From positions 27,471 to 91,470 of the forward strand of contig NZ_JAQGKQ010000066.1 in the NCBI RefSeq assembly GCF_028290025.1: a stretch of 64,000 nt of DNA. Reading direction: 5' to 3'. This document shows, piece by piece, positions 34,853 to 42,759 of the stretch. The notes under the pieces are model-generated. The model saw only the letters and a program-made list of their open reading frames with translations, was not told where the DNA came from and did no database searches. How positions within the stretch are numbered: the first letter of the stretch is position 1; every line of letters begins with the position of its first letter. This DNA is from Cypionkella sp. (GTDB taxonomy: Bacteria > Pseudomonadota > Alphaproteobacteria > Rhodobacterales > Rhodobacteraceae). The translations under genes and the position numbers were made by a program.

Positions 34853-35176
34853 TTACAGCAGAAACTGCAAGCCAAGCAGCGTACCAATCCCGGCAACTGC
34901 GGCAAACATCATTTGCCGTGTCACCAACCCTACCACCACGGTAACCGCAGCGGCCAACAACCGCGCCGCGTCCGGCTGGCCATTCGTCGCGGTAGGCCAC
35001 ATCACCGCAGGCGCAACGAGCGCAGGCAACACGGCCACAGCGGTGTAGCGCAAGCAGCGCAGCAACCAACCCGGCAGCGCACGATTGCCCAGCAGGCCCA
35101 AAAACGAAAACCGGATGAGGTAAGTTGCAACCCCTAGCACCACGACCACGATCCAGAATTGTGTCCGATCAATCAT
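34853..35176 (-). CDS. azlD: AzlD-family branched-chain amino acid export subunit
   Basis: A 107-residue membrane protein with four hydrophobic segments, of the AzlD family. It forms a two-part exporter with AzlC; in E. coli the related YgaZH exports valine. The conserved ATYLIRFSFL and VAVLPALVAPAV are present. The start overlaps the azlC stop by four bases, so the pair is co-translated. Confidence 0.9.
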   Translation of the reverse strand: MIDRTQFWIVVVVLGVATYLIRFSFLGLLGNRALPGWLLRCLRYTAVAVLPALVAPAVMWPTATNGQPDAARLLAAAVTVVVGLVTRQMMFAAVAGIGTLLGLQFLL

Positions 35177-35877
35177 AGGGCGGCCTTCTCGCGCCAGTAT
35201 TCAAAGCCTGCGCCCGCCGCCATGCCGATGGCCGAGCCCACCAACAATCCGGTACCATAGGGCAAAAACGCCAAAGCCAGCGTGAGTGCCACTGAAAGAC
35301 CAGCTGCAACTGCATGGGGCCAACTGCGGATCATCGGAGCGGTCATCGCCAAGAACGTAATCGGCACCGCAAAATCCAGCGCGTATTCGGGCGGGATCGC
35401 ACTGCCCGCCACCGCTCCGGCTACCGTTGATCCGAACCACAGCGGGGCCACGGGGGTCACCGCGCCAAAGAAATAGGCGATTTTTTCGGGCAGGGTCAGA
35501 TCGGGCCGACCTTCAAACTCGGCGACCGAAAGCGCGAAGCTTTGGTCCACCAGAAAATACGCCATCACCGCCCGGATACCCAACGGCGAGGCACCCAGAT
35601 GCGGCGCAAGCGTCACCGAATACATCAACATCCGCAGGTTGACCGCCAGCGCAGTGGTAATAATTACGAGCAGAGGCGCGTGATCCTGCAAGAGATGCAG
35701 CGCGGCGAATTGTGACGCGCCAGCAAACACCGAAAAGGAAAACGCCATAATTTCAAATAGTTGCAGCCCAGCTTCTGAGGCGAGCAGACCGAACAGCATA
35801 CCAAACGGCACGATCACCACAGCAAACGGCACCGCCGCGCGCACGCCGCGCAGATAGCTTTCCCGAGACGCAGACAT
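35173..35877 (-). CDS. azlC: AzlC-family branched-chain amino acid export permease
   Basis: A 234-residue protein with about seven membrane segments. Family blocks: RAAVPFAVVIVPFGMLFG, FSVFAGASQFAALHLL, NLRMLMYSVTLAPHL and YFLVDQSFALS. It should export branched-chain amino acids or analogues together with AzlD. The ATG at 35877 follows GAGG; a longer frame to 36042 reads back over mobA and was rejected. It is divergent from mobA across 81 bases. No Lrp-type regulator lies nearby. Confidence 0.93.
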   Translation of the reverse strand: MSASRESYLRGVRAAVPFAVVIVPFGMLFGLLASEAGLQLFEIMAFSFSVFAGASQFAALHLLQDHAPLLVIITTALAVNLRMLMYSVTLAPHLGASPLGIRAVMAYFLVDQSFALSVAEFEGRPDLTLPEKIAYFFGAVTPVAPLWFGSTVAGAVAGSAIPPEYALDFAVPITFLAMTAPMIRSWPHAVAAGLSVALTLALAFLPYGTGLLVGSAIGMAAGAGFEYWREKAAL

Positions 35878-35958
35878 AAAACCTCGACAGCTTGGTGCGG
35901 CTTTACGCCGGATGCAGAACGGCTTAGTCCTCTGCGCAGCAGAATTGAAGGGGGTAAA

Positions 35959-36546
35959 GTGCGGATTTTCGGAGTCATTCTGGCAGGTGGCGAAAGCCGT
36001 CGGATGGGGTCGGACAAGGCGCTGATCCGCTTGGCGGGGCAAACGCTGCTGTCGCGCTCCATCGCCCGATTGGAGCCTCAGGTGGAACGGCTGGCGGTGT
36101 CGGCGAACGGTGATCTGTCGCGGTTTGCCGCATATGGTCTGCCGATTTTGTCTGATGAAACGCCGCGTGGTCCATTGTCAGGCGTGCTTGCGGCGCTGCG
36201 ATGGGCGGCACCTTTGGGCGCTACCGCCGTGGTGACGCTTGCCGTGGACACGCCGTTTGCGCCCGGCGATCTGGTGCCGCAACTTTGCCTTGCGGCTGAG
36301 AACGCGCCTGAGGGTTTGGCCATTGCATCATCTGCCAAAGATCATCCCGCCTGTGCGATCTGGCCTGTGGCCCTCGCCGATCCGCTTACCGCGTTTCTCG
36401 CCTCAGGCACCAAACCGCGCGTGCTCGCTTTTGCCGAAGCCCATCAAGCTGCCCGCGCGCAATTCCCAGATGAGGCGGCGTTTTACAACCTGAACACGCG
36501 CGACGACCTCGCCGCAGCCCAGGCACTGATTGAGGCCGCGCGATGA
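35959..36546 (+). CDS. mobA: Molybdenum cofactor guanylyltransferase
   Basis: A 195-residue MobA that adds GMP to molybdenum-molybdopterin, forming the MGD cofactor of DMSO-reductase-type enzymes. The nucleotidyltransferase loop LAGGESRRMGSDKALI (about 8-23) and VDTPFAPGDLV are intact. It starts with GTG at 35959 and overlaps mobB by four bases. Together with moaDE at 5559-6249 it shows the organism makes bis-MGD-type molybdoenzymes. Confidence 0.95.
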   Translation: MRIFGVILAGGESRRMGSDKALIRLAGQTLLSRSIARLEPQVERLAVSANGDLSRFAAYGLPILSDETPRGPLSGVLAALRWAAPLGATAVVTLAVDTPFAPGDLVPQLCLAAENAPEGLAIASSAKDHPACAIWPVALADPLTAFLASGTKPRVLAFAEAHQAARAQFPDEAAFYNLNTRDDLAAAQALIEAAR

Positions 36547-37043
36547 GAGTCTACGGCGTGATCGGCTGGAAGAACGCGGGCAAAACCAGTCTGATGGAGC
36601 GTTTGGTCGCCGAAATCACCCGGCGCGGATTTACCGTCTCAACTGTCAAGCATGTGCACCATGATGTCGATCTCGACCAACCCGGCAAAGACAGCCACCG
36701 CCACCGCGCGGCGGGTGCGTCCGAGGTGGTTTTGGCCTCGGCCAAGCGTTTCGCGATCATGCGCGAACATCGTGGGGCGGAGCCTGATTTGGCGGCAGTG
36801 TTGTCGCGGATGGCCCCGGTCGATCTGATTTTGGTCGAGGGATACAAGCGCGACGCCCACGCCAAGATAGAGGTTTTTCGTGTGGAGGCGGGCCACGATC
36901 TTATCCAACCCAGCGACCCTTTGGTGCGCGCGGTGGCTACTGATGCGGCGCTTGGAACATTGCGAGTGCCAGTGCTGGATCTGAACAACACTGCGCTGAT
37001 CGCAGATTTCATTCTGGCAGAGGTTGGACTTGGCAAAATTTGA
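36543..37043 (+). CDS. mobB: Molybdopterin-guanine dinucleotide biosynthesis GTPase MobB
   Basis: A 166-residue P-loop protein with Walker A in GWKNAGKTSLM (about 8-18), the KHVHHDVDLDQPGKDSHRHR block and LILVEGYKR. MobB assists MobA and binds GTP but is dispensable in E. coli. It overlaps mobA by four bases at its start, and its last 20 bases overlap the next gene. Confidence 0.95.
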   Translation: MRVYGVIGWKNAGKTSLMERLVAEITRRGFTVSTVKHVHHDVDLDQPGKDSHRHRAAGASEVVLASAKRFAIMREHRGAEPDLAAVLSRMAPVDLILVEGYKRDAHAKIEVFRVEAGHDLIQPSDPLVRAVATDAALGTLRVPVLDLNNTALIADFILAEVGLGKI

Positions 37044-37887
37044 CCGCGTCATCATCGCCGACTGGTCCGCTGCCTCGGCGCAGTCGCCCGCCCGCCCCTC
37101 GGCCGACGCAATCTGGCTTGGTGAGATTGGGCAAAACGGCGCCAGCACCGGCTATTATCGCACCCGAGCCTGCGCCGAGGCGGTGTTGGTTCAGGCTATC
37201 GAACGGGCATTGGCCAGCCGCGAGCAACTGCTGATCGGCTTTGATTTCCCGATGGGCTATCCGGCGGGTTTCGCAAGCCGCCTCACCGCAACCGCTACGG
37301 CCCGGGCGGTTTGGGCGTGGCTGGCCGAGCATATCGAGGACAGCGCTCAAAACTGCAACAATCGCTTTCAGGTCGCCGCGCAGATTAACCGTCGCTTCAG
37401 CAACGGCCTAACATCCGGGCCGTTCTGGGGCCGCCCGGCCACGCTGAACTTACCGGATTTGCCCGCAACGAAAGCGATTGATTACCGATCGCTCAAGCTT
37501 GCGGAGCGTCGCGCCGTTGAGCACGTTGTTCCGCGCGCGCAGCCGGTGTGGAAGCTTTACACGACGGGCGCTGCGGGCGGGCAAGGCTTGATGGGCCAGC
37601 CGATGATCCAGCGGCTTTCGAGCAAACCCGGCGTTGCGGTTTGGCCGTTTGATCCCCTCGCGCAGGTCGTGCTGGCCGAGGTTTACCCTTCGCTGATCAA
37701 CGCGGCCGTGCGTGCCGATGCTGCTGTGATCAAGGATGAGTTGCAGGTTCGATTGCTGGCCCGGGCGTTGTTCGTCCTGTCGCAGCAAGATCGGCTCGAG
37801 CCGTTGTTGGATGCGCCCGCAGACATCGAAGAAGGTTGGATATTGGGGGCGGGCCACGTGGCCACGCTGCTGGCGGCGCTGGCATGA
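37024..37887 (+). CDS. DUF429-like protein of the mobAB operon, function unknown
   Basis: A 287-residue soluble protein that begins KFDRVIIADWSAASAQSP, a strand with a conserved Asp like the first acidic residue of RNase H-fold DUF429 proteins, and has GFDFPMGYPAGF, FWGRPATLNL and AEVYPSL further on. It is often annotated in Rhodobacteraceae as a molybdopterin guanine dinucleotide synthesis protein because of its place after mobB. The 20-base overlap with mobB and the four-base overlap with the GNAT gene show a tight operon. The start is TTG (37024 or 37030). A cofactor-related role is inferred from context only. Confidence 0.75.
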   Translation: MDLAKFDRVIIADWSAASAQSPARPSADAIWLGEIGQNGASTGYYRTRACAEAVLVQAIERALASREQLLIGFDFPMGYPAGFASRLTATATARAVWAWLAEHIEDSAQNCNNRFQVAAQINRRFSNGLTSGPFWGRPATLNLPDLPATKAIDYRSLKLAERRAVEHVVPRAQPVWKLYTTGAAGGQGLMGQPMIQRLSSKPGVAVWPFDPLAQVVLAEVYPSLINAAVRADAAVIKDELQVRLLARALFVLSQQDRLEPLLDAPADIEEGWILGAGHVATLLAALA

Positions 37888-38468
37888 AGATCACTTACCA
37901 GCTTGGATTGCCCGAAGCTTTGCGCGGCGAGGCGGTGCGGCTTTACTGGCAGGCGTTTGGCGGCAAGTTGGGCAGGGTGATGGGGCCGGAGCCGAAAGCG
38001 CTGCAGTTCCTGTTCCGGGTACTGCGGCTTCAGCACGCGATTGTGGCGCTCGATGAAGAGGGCGGTTTGCTGGGCATGGCGGGGTTTAAAACTTCGGCGG
38101 GTAGTTTTGCGGGCGGGGAGGTTGCCGACATTCGTGCGGTTTATGGCAGCTTGGGTGCGGCGTGGCGGTTGCCGCTGTTGTGGATGCTCAGCGATGCTGC
38201 CGACGAAGATCGGCTGCTGCTCGACGGCATCTGTGTCGGTGCCTCGGTGCGGGGCTTGGGGATCGGTTCGGCGTTGCTGGCGCGGATGGAGGCTCAGGCC
38301 CGGCAGCACGGCTATGCGGCGGTGCGGCTGGAGGTGATTGATAGCAACTGGCGAGCGAGGGCGCTTTATCAGCGGCTGGGCTATCGAGTGGAAAAGACCC
38401 AGCAGCTTGGTTTGCTGAGGTATGCGTTTGGATTTCGGGCGGCGATTACTATGGTGAAATCTGTTTAG
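37884..38468 (+). CDS. GNAT-family N-acetyltransferase
   Basis: A 194-residue protein with a GCN5-type acetyltransferase domain in its second half: LLLDGICVGASVRGLGIGSALL (motif A, acetyl-CoA pyrophosphate loop RGLGIG near residue 121) and IDSNWRARALYQRLGY (motif B). The first 80 residues are a poorly conserved N-terminal part. The substrate is unknown. It starts at an ATGA overlap with the DUF429-like gene, so it is the last gene of the mobA-mobB unit, though no role for acetylation in that pathway is established. Confidence 0.85.
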   Translation: MKITYQLGLPEALRGEAVRLYWQAFGGKLGRVMGPEPKALQFLFRVLRLQHAIVALDEEGGLLGMAGFKTSAGSFAGGEVADIRAVYGSLGAAWRLPLLWMLSDAADEDRLLLDGICVGASVRGLGIGSALLARMEAQARQHGYAAVRLEVIDSNWRARALYQRLGYRVEKTQQLGLLRYAFGFRAAITMVKSV

Positions 38469-38475
38469 ATTTTGA

Positions 38476-38525
38476 GTGTCCACGTGTGGACAGGTTACGG
38501 CTGATATAGATCAATGGGTTACAGG
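38476..38525. repeat. Dispersed element copy B
   Basis: TGTCCAC-GT-GTGGACA, a perfect seven-base inverted repeat, is followed 15-20 bases later by ATCAATGGGTTACAGGG. It matches copy A at 9906-9956 in both parts, order and orientation, with spacing differing by two bases. Confidence 0.6.
38501..38514. promoter_or_regulatory. FNR/FixK-like palindrome within element B
   Basis: CTGAT-ATAG-ATCAA matches the TTGAT-N4-ATCAA consensus of FnrL/FixK at nine of ten fixed positions. No gene starts just downstream on either strand, and copy A keeps only the ATCAA half, so this may be chance within the repeat. Confidence 0.25.
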
Positions 38526-38596
38526 GTAAATTATGGGTTTGTTAACCTTTGAGCGGGAGCTGCATTTTTTACGAAGACATTTTCCATTGTAGATGT

Positions 38597-38618
38597 GGAC
38601 CCTCCGGGGGGATATTTC
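38597..38618. repeat. Intergenic repeat family R, copy R3 (partial)
   Basis: GACCCTCCGGGGGGATATTTCA resembles the GGGATATTT core of R1 (11772) and R2 (54173). It ends exactly where the 33-codon frame stops. Confidence 0.5.
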
Positions 38619-38718
38619 AGCACAGAGGTTGACCCGAGACGTTGTTGGTGGGAACTGCGTTCGCACCACGAAGGGCGGACAGGCCAACGATCCCAAGTAA
38701 AACAGCGCGTCCAATCAT
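38617..38718 (-). CDS. Possible 33-residue peptide with signal-like N-terminus
   Basis: MIGRAVLLGIVGLSALRGAN then AVPTNNVSGQPLC and stop. The start looks like a signal peptide with an ANA cleavage site. There is no good ribosome binding site, and the frame starts next to REP-like element C3 and stops in a family R repeat. It may be a real secreted peptide, a gene fragment truncated by the repeats, or chance. I cannot decide between these. Confidence 0.22.
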   Translation of the reverse strand: MIGRAVLLGIVGLSALRGANAVPTNNVSGQPLC

Positions 38719-38720
38719 CG

Positions 38721-38775
38721 CCCGGCAGCGCCGCTGAGGCGGGCTCGATGCCTGCCGAGGCGGCAACCGGTTTTA
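38721..38775 (+). repeat. REP-like palindromic element C3
   Basis: CCCGGCAGCGCCGCTGAG, GGGCTCGATGCC, TGCCGAGGCGGCAACCGG, TTTTAG. Same block order as C4. Its end (TTTTAG) contains the stop codon of the convergent minus-strand gene at 38773-38775. Confidence 0.7.
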
Positions 38776-39780
38776 GTCAAACGTCCCCGTTACCCGGCCG
38801 AATAACATGAAGGCGCGGGCGGTGCGGGTGTCGGCTAGGTCGGCTAGGTCTTGATCGCTGGCGACTTTTTCGAACTCGGAAAATACGCGGTCGAAGGTGC
38901 GCAGGAAATGGTGGGCGGCGTCGCGGAAAACGGGGTCTTCGCGCATCCGGCCTGCGGTCAGCGCCAGTGACGAGCGGTCGCGGACGCCGCCCAAGGCTGC
39001 GATGCCACGACCACGCTCGCCACCCGCAAATTTGCGCCACAACTCGGGACGTGCGCGGTCGGGTTTGAGGTCATCCATGAAAATGCCCTCTTGGCTGAGC
39101 AAGGTCAGCACGTCTTGCGCGGCGCGGATCAGTTTGGCGACGTTGCGATCTTCCAGCGCCAGACGCAAAGCGCGGAAACCTTCTTTATCGTCCGGGCTTT
39201 CGGGGAATTGCACGGCGCGGGTGAAATCCTCTACCGATAGCGGTGTGCGCATGGTGTCGGACGGCGTGCCCAAAGCCAGACCGGGCTGTTCCGCCTCGGG
39301 TTGCGGTTGCGGCGCGACCAATGCGGTTTTGCGGTCTGCTGACGGCACAGTTAACCCCGTGTCGCGGCGGGAGTTGAAACTCGCCAGCGCGGTCTCGGTG
39401 TGTTTCGCGGCGGCCGCGATTTCGTCGAGTTTGCGTTCCACCGAAGGCCGCATACCGCCCTGCTGATTGGACATGTAGGCGGCGCGCATCGCTTCTACCG
39501 TGGCATGCAGTCTAGTCGATTCGGCGCGCAGGCTTTGCACCGAACGCAACGTCGTCACCACGGCCCAGATCAGAGCCAGTGGCAAAAACACCGCGAGCAA
39601 TGTCAGCACATAGCCTAGAATACCCGCGTCTAGCGGACCGGTCAGAAAGTAACCGCCCACGGCGACCACCCAAAGCAGACTCATCACCGCCGCGACCCAT
39701 TCGGTCGGCGACACCGAGTGTTCGGCGACGTCGCGCATACGCGACCCCAGATTACGGGGTGTTTCGTTGGATTCGGCCAT
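38773..39780 (-). CDS. Conserved membrane protein with coiled coil, function unknown
   Basis: A 335-residue protein without a recognised family. Two membrane segments lie near residues 28-48 and 54-76, followed by a helical region (about 77-135) with heptad-like spacing (RSVQSLRAESTRLHATVEAM), a Pro/Gln-rich linker (about 140-185), and a helical C-terminal domain (190-335) that includes FMDDLKPDRARPELWRKFA and RTFDRVFSEFEKVA. It looks like a structural or scaffolding inner-membrane protein. It is upstream-adjacent to greA on the same strand order (greA follows after 21 bases in transcription terms reversed), so the two could share regulation. Confidence 0.78.
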   Translation of the reverse strand: MAESNETPRNLGSRMRDVAEHSVSPTEWVAAVMSLLWVVAVGGYFLTGPLDAGILGYVLTLLAVFLPLALIWAVVTTLRSVQSLRAESTRLHATVEAMRAAYMSNQQGGMRPSVERKLDEIAAAAKHTETALASFNSRRDTGLTVPSADRKTALVAPQPQPEAEQPGLALGTPSDTMRTPLSVEDFTRAVQFPESPDDKEGFRALRLALEDRNVAKLIRAAQDVLTLLSQEGIFMDDLKPDRARPELWRKFAGGERGRGIAALGGVRDRSSLALTAGRMREDPVFRDAAHHFLRTFDRVFSEFEKVASDQDLADLADTRTARAFMLFGRVTGTFD

Positions 39781-39801
39781 GTCTTTGTCCCTAAAGCGGG
39801 G

Positions 39802-40272
39802 TCAGATGTAACGGATCGAGAGGATTTCGTAGCCGCGCGTGCCACCCGGGGTTTTCACCTCTACCGAGTCGCCTTCCTCTTTGCCAATCAGCGCGCGGGC
39901 CAAAGGCGAGCGAATGTTGAGCAGGTTGCGCTCTATATCCGCCTCGGACTCGCCGACGATCTGATAGGTTTTTTCCTCGTTGGATTCTTCATCCACCAAG
40001 ACCACCGTAGCGCCAAATTTGATGGCACCGGTCAACTTGGCGACGTCAATCACTTCGGCCAGCGAAATCAGCGCCTCTAGCTCTTTTACCCGGCCTTCGA
40101 TGAAGCTCTGCTTCTCACGGGCGGCGTGATACTCGGCGTTTTCGGACAGATCGCCATGCTCACGCGCCTCAGAAATGGCGCGGATCACGGCGGGACGTTC
40201 CACCGATTTCAACTGCTTCAATTCTTCGTCCAGTGCGGTAAATCCGCGCCGGGTCATCGGGATTTTTTCCAT
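39802..40272 (-). CDS. greA: Transcription elongation factor GreA
   Basis: A 156-residue GreA: an N-terminal coiled coil (about 5-75) with the tip acidic residues in [19 protein letters not shown] (the D and E that act in the RNA polymerase secondary channel), and a C-terminal FKBP-like domain ending [15 protein letters not shown]. It rescues backtracked polymerase by stimulating transcript cleavage. The ATG at 40272 follows AAGAGA. It is divergent from the ETF-QO gene across 272 bases, in which I see no other gene. The membrane protein gene lies 21 bases downstream on the same strand and may be co-transcribed. Confidence 0.96.
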   Translation of the reverse strand: MEKIPMTRRGFTALDEELKQLKSVERPAVIRAISEAREHGDLSENAEYHAAREKQSFIEGRVKELEALISLAEVIDVAKLTGAIKFGATVVLVDEESNEEKTYQIVGESEADIERNLLNIRSPLARALIGKEEGDSVEVKTPGGTRGYEILSIRYI

Positions 40273-40544
40273 TGGTCTCTTCACGTAAATAACAAGGTCA
40301 CAGCCCATATGAGCCATGACCTTGCGCCACTCTGGCCCATACCTGAACCGACCGGGCCTGTGATTGCAAGGGGGTATGGCGGCAATCGGCGGCGACCCGG
40401 TCGCGTCAGGCGGAAAATCAGTCGCACTGGGCAAAGAATGTTGCGCAAGGTCTGCGAAGTAGGGTTGGGATGTTGCGTCAAGGTTGACCCTGCCTTTGGC
40501 TTCGGGCAATGACGCATCAGCATTTTGCCAAGTCGGAGAGAGAA

Positions 40545-42197
40545 ATGTCGCAGGAAATCGTGCGCGAGCAGATGGATTATGATGTGGTCATCGTGGGCGC
40601 GGGGCCTGCGGGGCTGTCTGCGGCGATCCGGCTGAAGCAGTTGGACAGCAACCTCACGGTGGTTGTGCTGGAAAAAGGCTCGGAAGTTGGCGCGCATATT
40701 CTGTCGGGTGCCGTGTTGGACCCGGTGGGGCTGGACAGACTGATCCCGGATTGGAAAGCCAAGGGTGCGCCGATCACAGTCCCAGTGGTCGAGGATAATT
40801 TTTACGTCCTTGGGCCAGCCGGGCAGGCGCGGATTCCGAACTGGCCGATGCCGAAGTTGATGAACAACCATGGCAATTACATCGTGTCCATGGCGAATGT
40901 TTGCCGTTGGATGGCGGAACAGGCCGAAGGTCTGGGGGTCGAGATTTTCCCCGGCATGTCATGTTCCGAACTGGTTTATGGCGACGCGGGCGAAGTGCGC
41001 GGCGTGGTGGCAGGAGAGTTCGGCAAGCTGGCTGATGGCACGCCGGGGCCAAACTATGAGCCGGGGATGATTCTGGCGGGGAAGTATGTGTTCCTGTCGG
41101 AAGGCGTACGCGGGTCTTTGGCGAAACAGGTCATCGCGAAGTATGATTTGTCGAAGGGTTACGAGCCGCAGAAATACGGCCTTGGCATGAAAGAAATCTG
41201 GGCGATTGATCCGGCCAAGCACAAGCCGGGCACCGTCACGCATACGATGGGTTGGCCGCTGGGGTCGAACGCGGGCGGCGGCAGCTTTATCTATCATGCT
41301 GAGAACAATCAGGTTTATGTCGGTTTCGTGGTTCACCTGAATTACAAAAACCCACATCTGTATCCGTATATGGAGTTTCAACGCTTCAAGCATCACCCGA
41401 TGGTGGCGGAGTTGTTGAAGGGTGGTAAGCGGGTGGCTTACGGCGCGCGGGCGATCTCGGAGGGTGGCTTGCAGTCGATTCCGAAGATGGTGGCTCCGGG
41501 TGTGGCGCTGCTGGGATGCTCGGCAGGGCTGGTCAATTTGCCGCGGATCAAGGGCAATCACAACGCGATGTTGTCGGGGATTGCGGCGGCGGAGGCTGCG
41601 TTTGCCGCGATTGGCGCGGGCCGTGCGGGCGATGAACTGGCGGCTTATGAAGCCGATGTGCGTGGCGGGCCGATTGCCGCGGATTTGCGCAAAGTGCGCA
41701 ACGTCAAGCCGCTGTGGTCGAAATATGGGCTGGTGGCGTCGCTGCTGCTCGGTGGCGCGGATATGTGGGCGAACACGTTTGGGCTGACGATTTTGGGCAC
41801 GATGAAGCATGGCAAGAATGATGCGGAATCGACGGGGCTCGCCAAGGATTACGCGCCGATTGATTATCCGAAGCCGGATGGGGTGTTGTCGTTTGATCGA
41901 CTGACCAATGTGGCGTTCTCGGCGACCAACCATGACGAAAACCAGCCGTCGCATTTGAAGCTGCGCGACGCGTCGATCCCGATCTCGGTCAATCTGCCGC
42001 TGTATGCGGAACCGGCGCAGCGCTATTGCCCGGCGGGGGTTTATGAGGTGATCGCAGAGGCCGGAAAAGAGCCGCGTTTCCAGATCAACTTCCAGAACTG
42101 CGTGCATTGCAAGACCTGCGACATCAAAGATCCGTCGATGAACATCGTCTGGACCACGCCGATGGGTGGCGGCGGGCCGAACTATCCGAATATGTGA
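40545..42197 (+). CDS. Electron transfer flavoprotein-ubiquinone oxidoreductase
   Basis: A 550-residue membrane-associated FAD/4Fe-4S protein that passes electrons from ETF, reduced by acyl-CoA dehydrogenases, to ubiquinone. FAD loop [17 protein letters not shown] (about 14-30), [12 protein letters not shown], and the C-terminal cluster with cysteines in RYCPAGVY and [15 protein letters not shown]. It probably serves the acyl-CoA dehydrogenase at 30642 and others. The ATG at 40545 follows GGAGAGAG. The downstream DUF1493-like frame is in the same reading frame right after its TGA. Confidence 0.96.
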   Translation: MSQEIVREQMDYDVVIVGAGPAGLSAAIRLKQLDSNLTVVVLEKGSEVGAHILSGAVLDPVGLDRLIPDWKAKGAPITVPVVEDNFYVLGPAGQARIPNWPMPKLMNNHGNYIVSMANVCRWMAEQAEGLGVEIFPGMSCSELVYGDAGEVRGVVAGEFGKLADGTPGPNYEPGMILAGKYVFLSEGVRGSLAKQVIAKYDLSKGYEPQKYGLGMKEIWAIDPAKHKPGTVTHTMGWPLGSNAGGGSFIYHAENNQVYVGFVVHLNYKNPHLYPYMEFQRFKHHPMVAELLKGGKRVAYGARAISEGGLQSIPKMVAPGVALLGCSAGLVNLPRIKGNHNAMLSGIAAAEAAFAAIGAGRAGDELAAYEADVRGGPIAADLRKVRNVKPLWSKYGLVASLLLGGADMWANTFGLTILGTMKHGKNDAESTGLAKDYAPIDYPKPDGVLSFDRLTNVAFSATNHDENQPSHLKLRDASIPISVNLPLYAEPAQRYCPAGVYEVIAEAGKEPRFQINFQNCVHCKTCDIKDPSMNIVWTTPMGGGGPNYPNM

Positions 42198-42221
42198 CGA
42201 ACGAAGCGCGAACAGGACATC

Positions 42222-42632
42222 TTGCGATTGGCGGCCGACTATAGCGGGCGGCGGGCGGAGCAGGTTGACCGGGCCGACGTATTTGGCGCGGGGAAATTGG
42301 CCGGAGATGACGCAGATGAGTTTATCGAGGCGCTGGTCAAATCCTACGGCATAGACTTCGCCGAGTTCCGGGATTATCTGCACTATGACGGCAATGATCC
42401 ACAGGGATCAATTTCGACTTCGTGGGCTATCGGGACGGATGGTAAACGACTTGCCATTGTTCCGGTTAGCTTGGCCGATCTGCTGAGCGCGGCGGAGAGT
42501 GGAAAATGGCAGGTCGCGTATCCAGAACATCGGTTGGTAGATAGAGGGTCGCTATACTTTTTGGTGTTGCCGCTTATCGTCGGCTCCATTTTACTACTGA
42601 TCGCGCTCTGGGGTGCATGGCGACCCCTCTAA
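42222..42632 (+). CDS. DUF1493-like protein with C-terminal membrane anchor
   Basis: A 136-residue protein. Its first part, DVFGAGKLAGDDADEFIEALVKSYGIDFAEF, resembles DUF1493, a small helical family of unknown function related in shape to acyl carrier proteins; a single membrane segment lies near residues 112-132 (PLIVGSILLLIALWG). The TTG start at 42222 has AGGA upstream, but eight further codons before it (REQDILRL...) look like part of the domain, so the true start or an original ATG may be lost. It follows ETF-QO closely. Confidence 0.6.
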   Translation: MRLAADYSGRRAEQVDRADVFGAGKLAGDDADEFIEALVKSYGIDFAEFRDYLHYDGNDPQGSISTSWAIGTDGKRLAIVPVSLADLLSAAESGKWQVAYPEHRLVDRGSLYFLVLPLIVGSILLLIALWGAWRPL

Positions 42633-42671
42633 CACGTGATCTGACATTGCTGCGCAAATCAGCGAAGATGC

Positions 42672-42700
42672 GCGGGCCGGGGTTTGATGCCTTGGCCCGC
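42672..42700. terminator. Hairpin between DUF1493-like and TPR genes
   Basis: GCGGGCC (42672-42678) pairs with GGCCCGC (42694-42700). No T-run follows, so termination is uncertain. Confidence 0.4.
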
Positions 42701-42759
42701 ATTGCGTATTGGGCCGCGCGGCTCTAGCTTTGCGGCAATGCTTACAGGAGCCGCCACGG

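Larger units (their letters stand above)
38469..38772. other. 304-base repeat-rich gap
   Basis: This gap between the GNAT gene and the convergent membrane protein gene holds dispersed element B (38476-38525), an FNR-like palindrome, a family R fragment (38597-38618) and REP-like element C3 (38721-38775). The only other candidate is a 33-codon minus-strand frame (38617-38718), listed separately. Confidence 0.7.

Noticed and set aside
37884..38468. Naming the GNAT gene as RimI
   Set aside because: It lacks RimI-specific residues and context; the tsaB-linked gene at 55768 is the better rimI.
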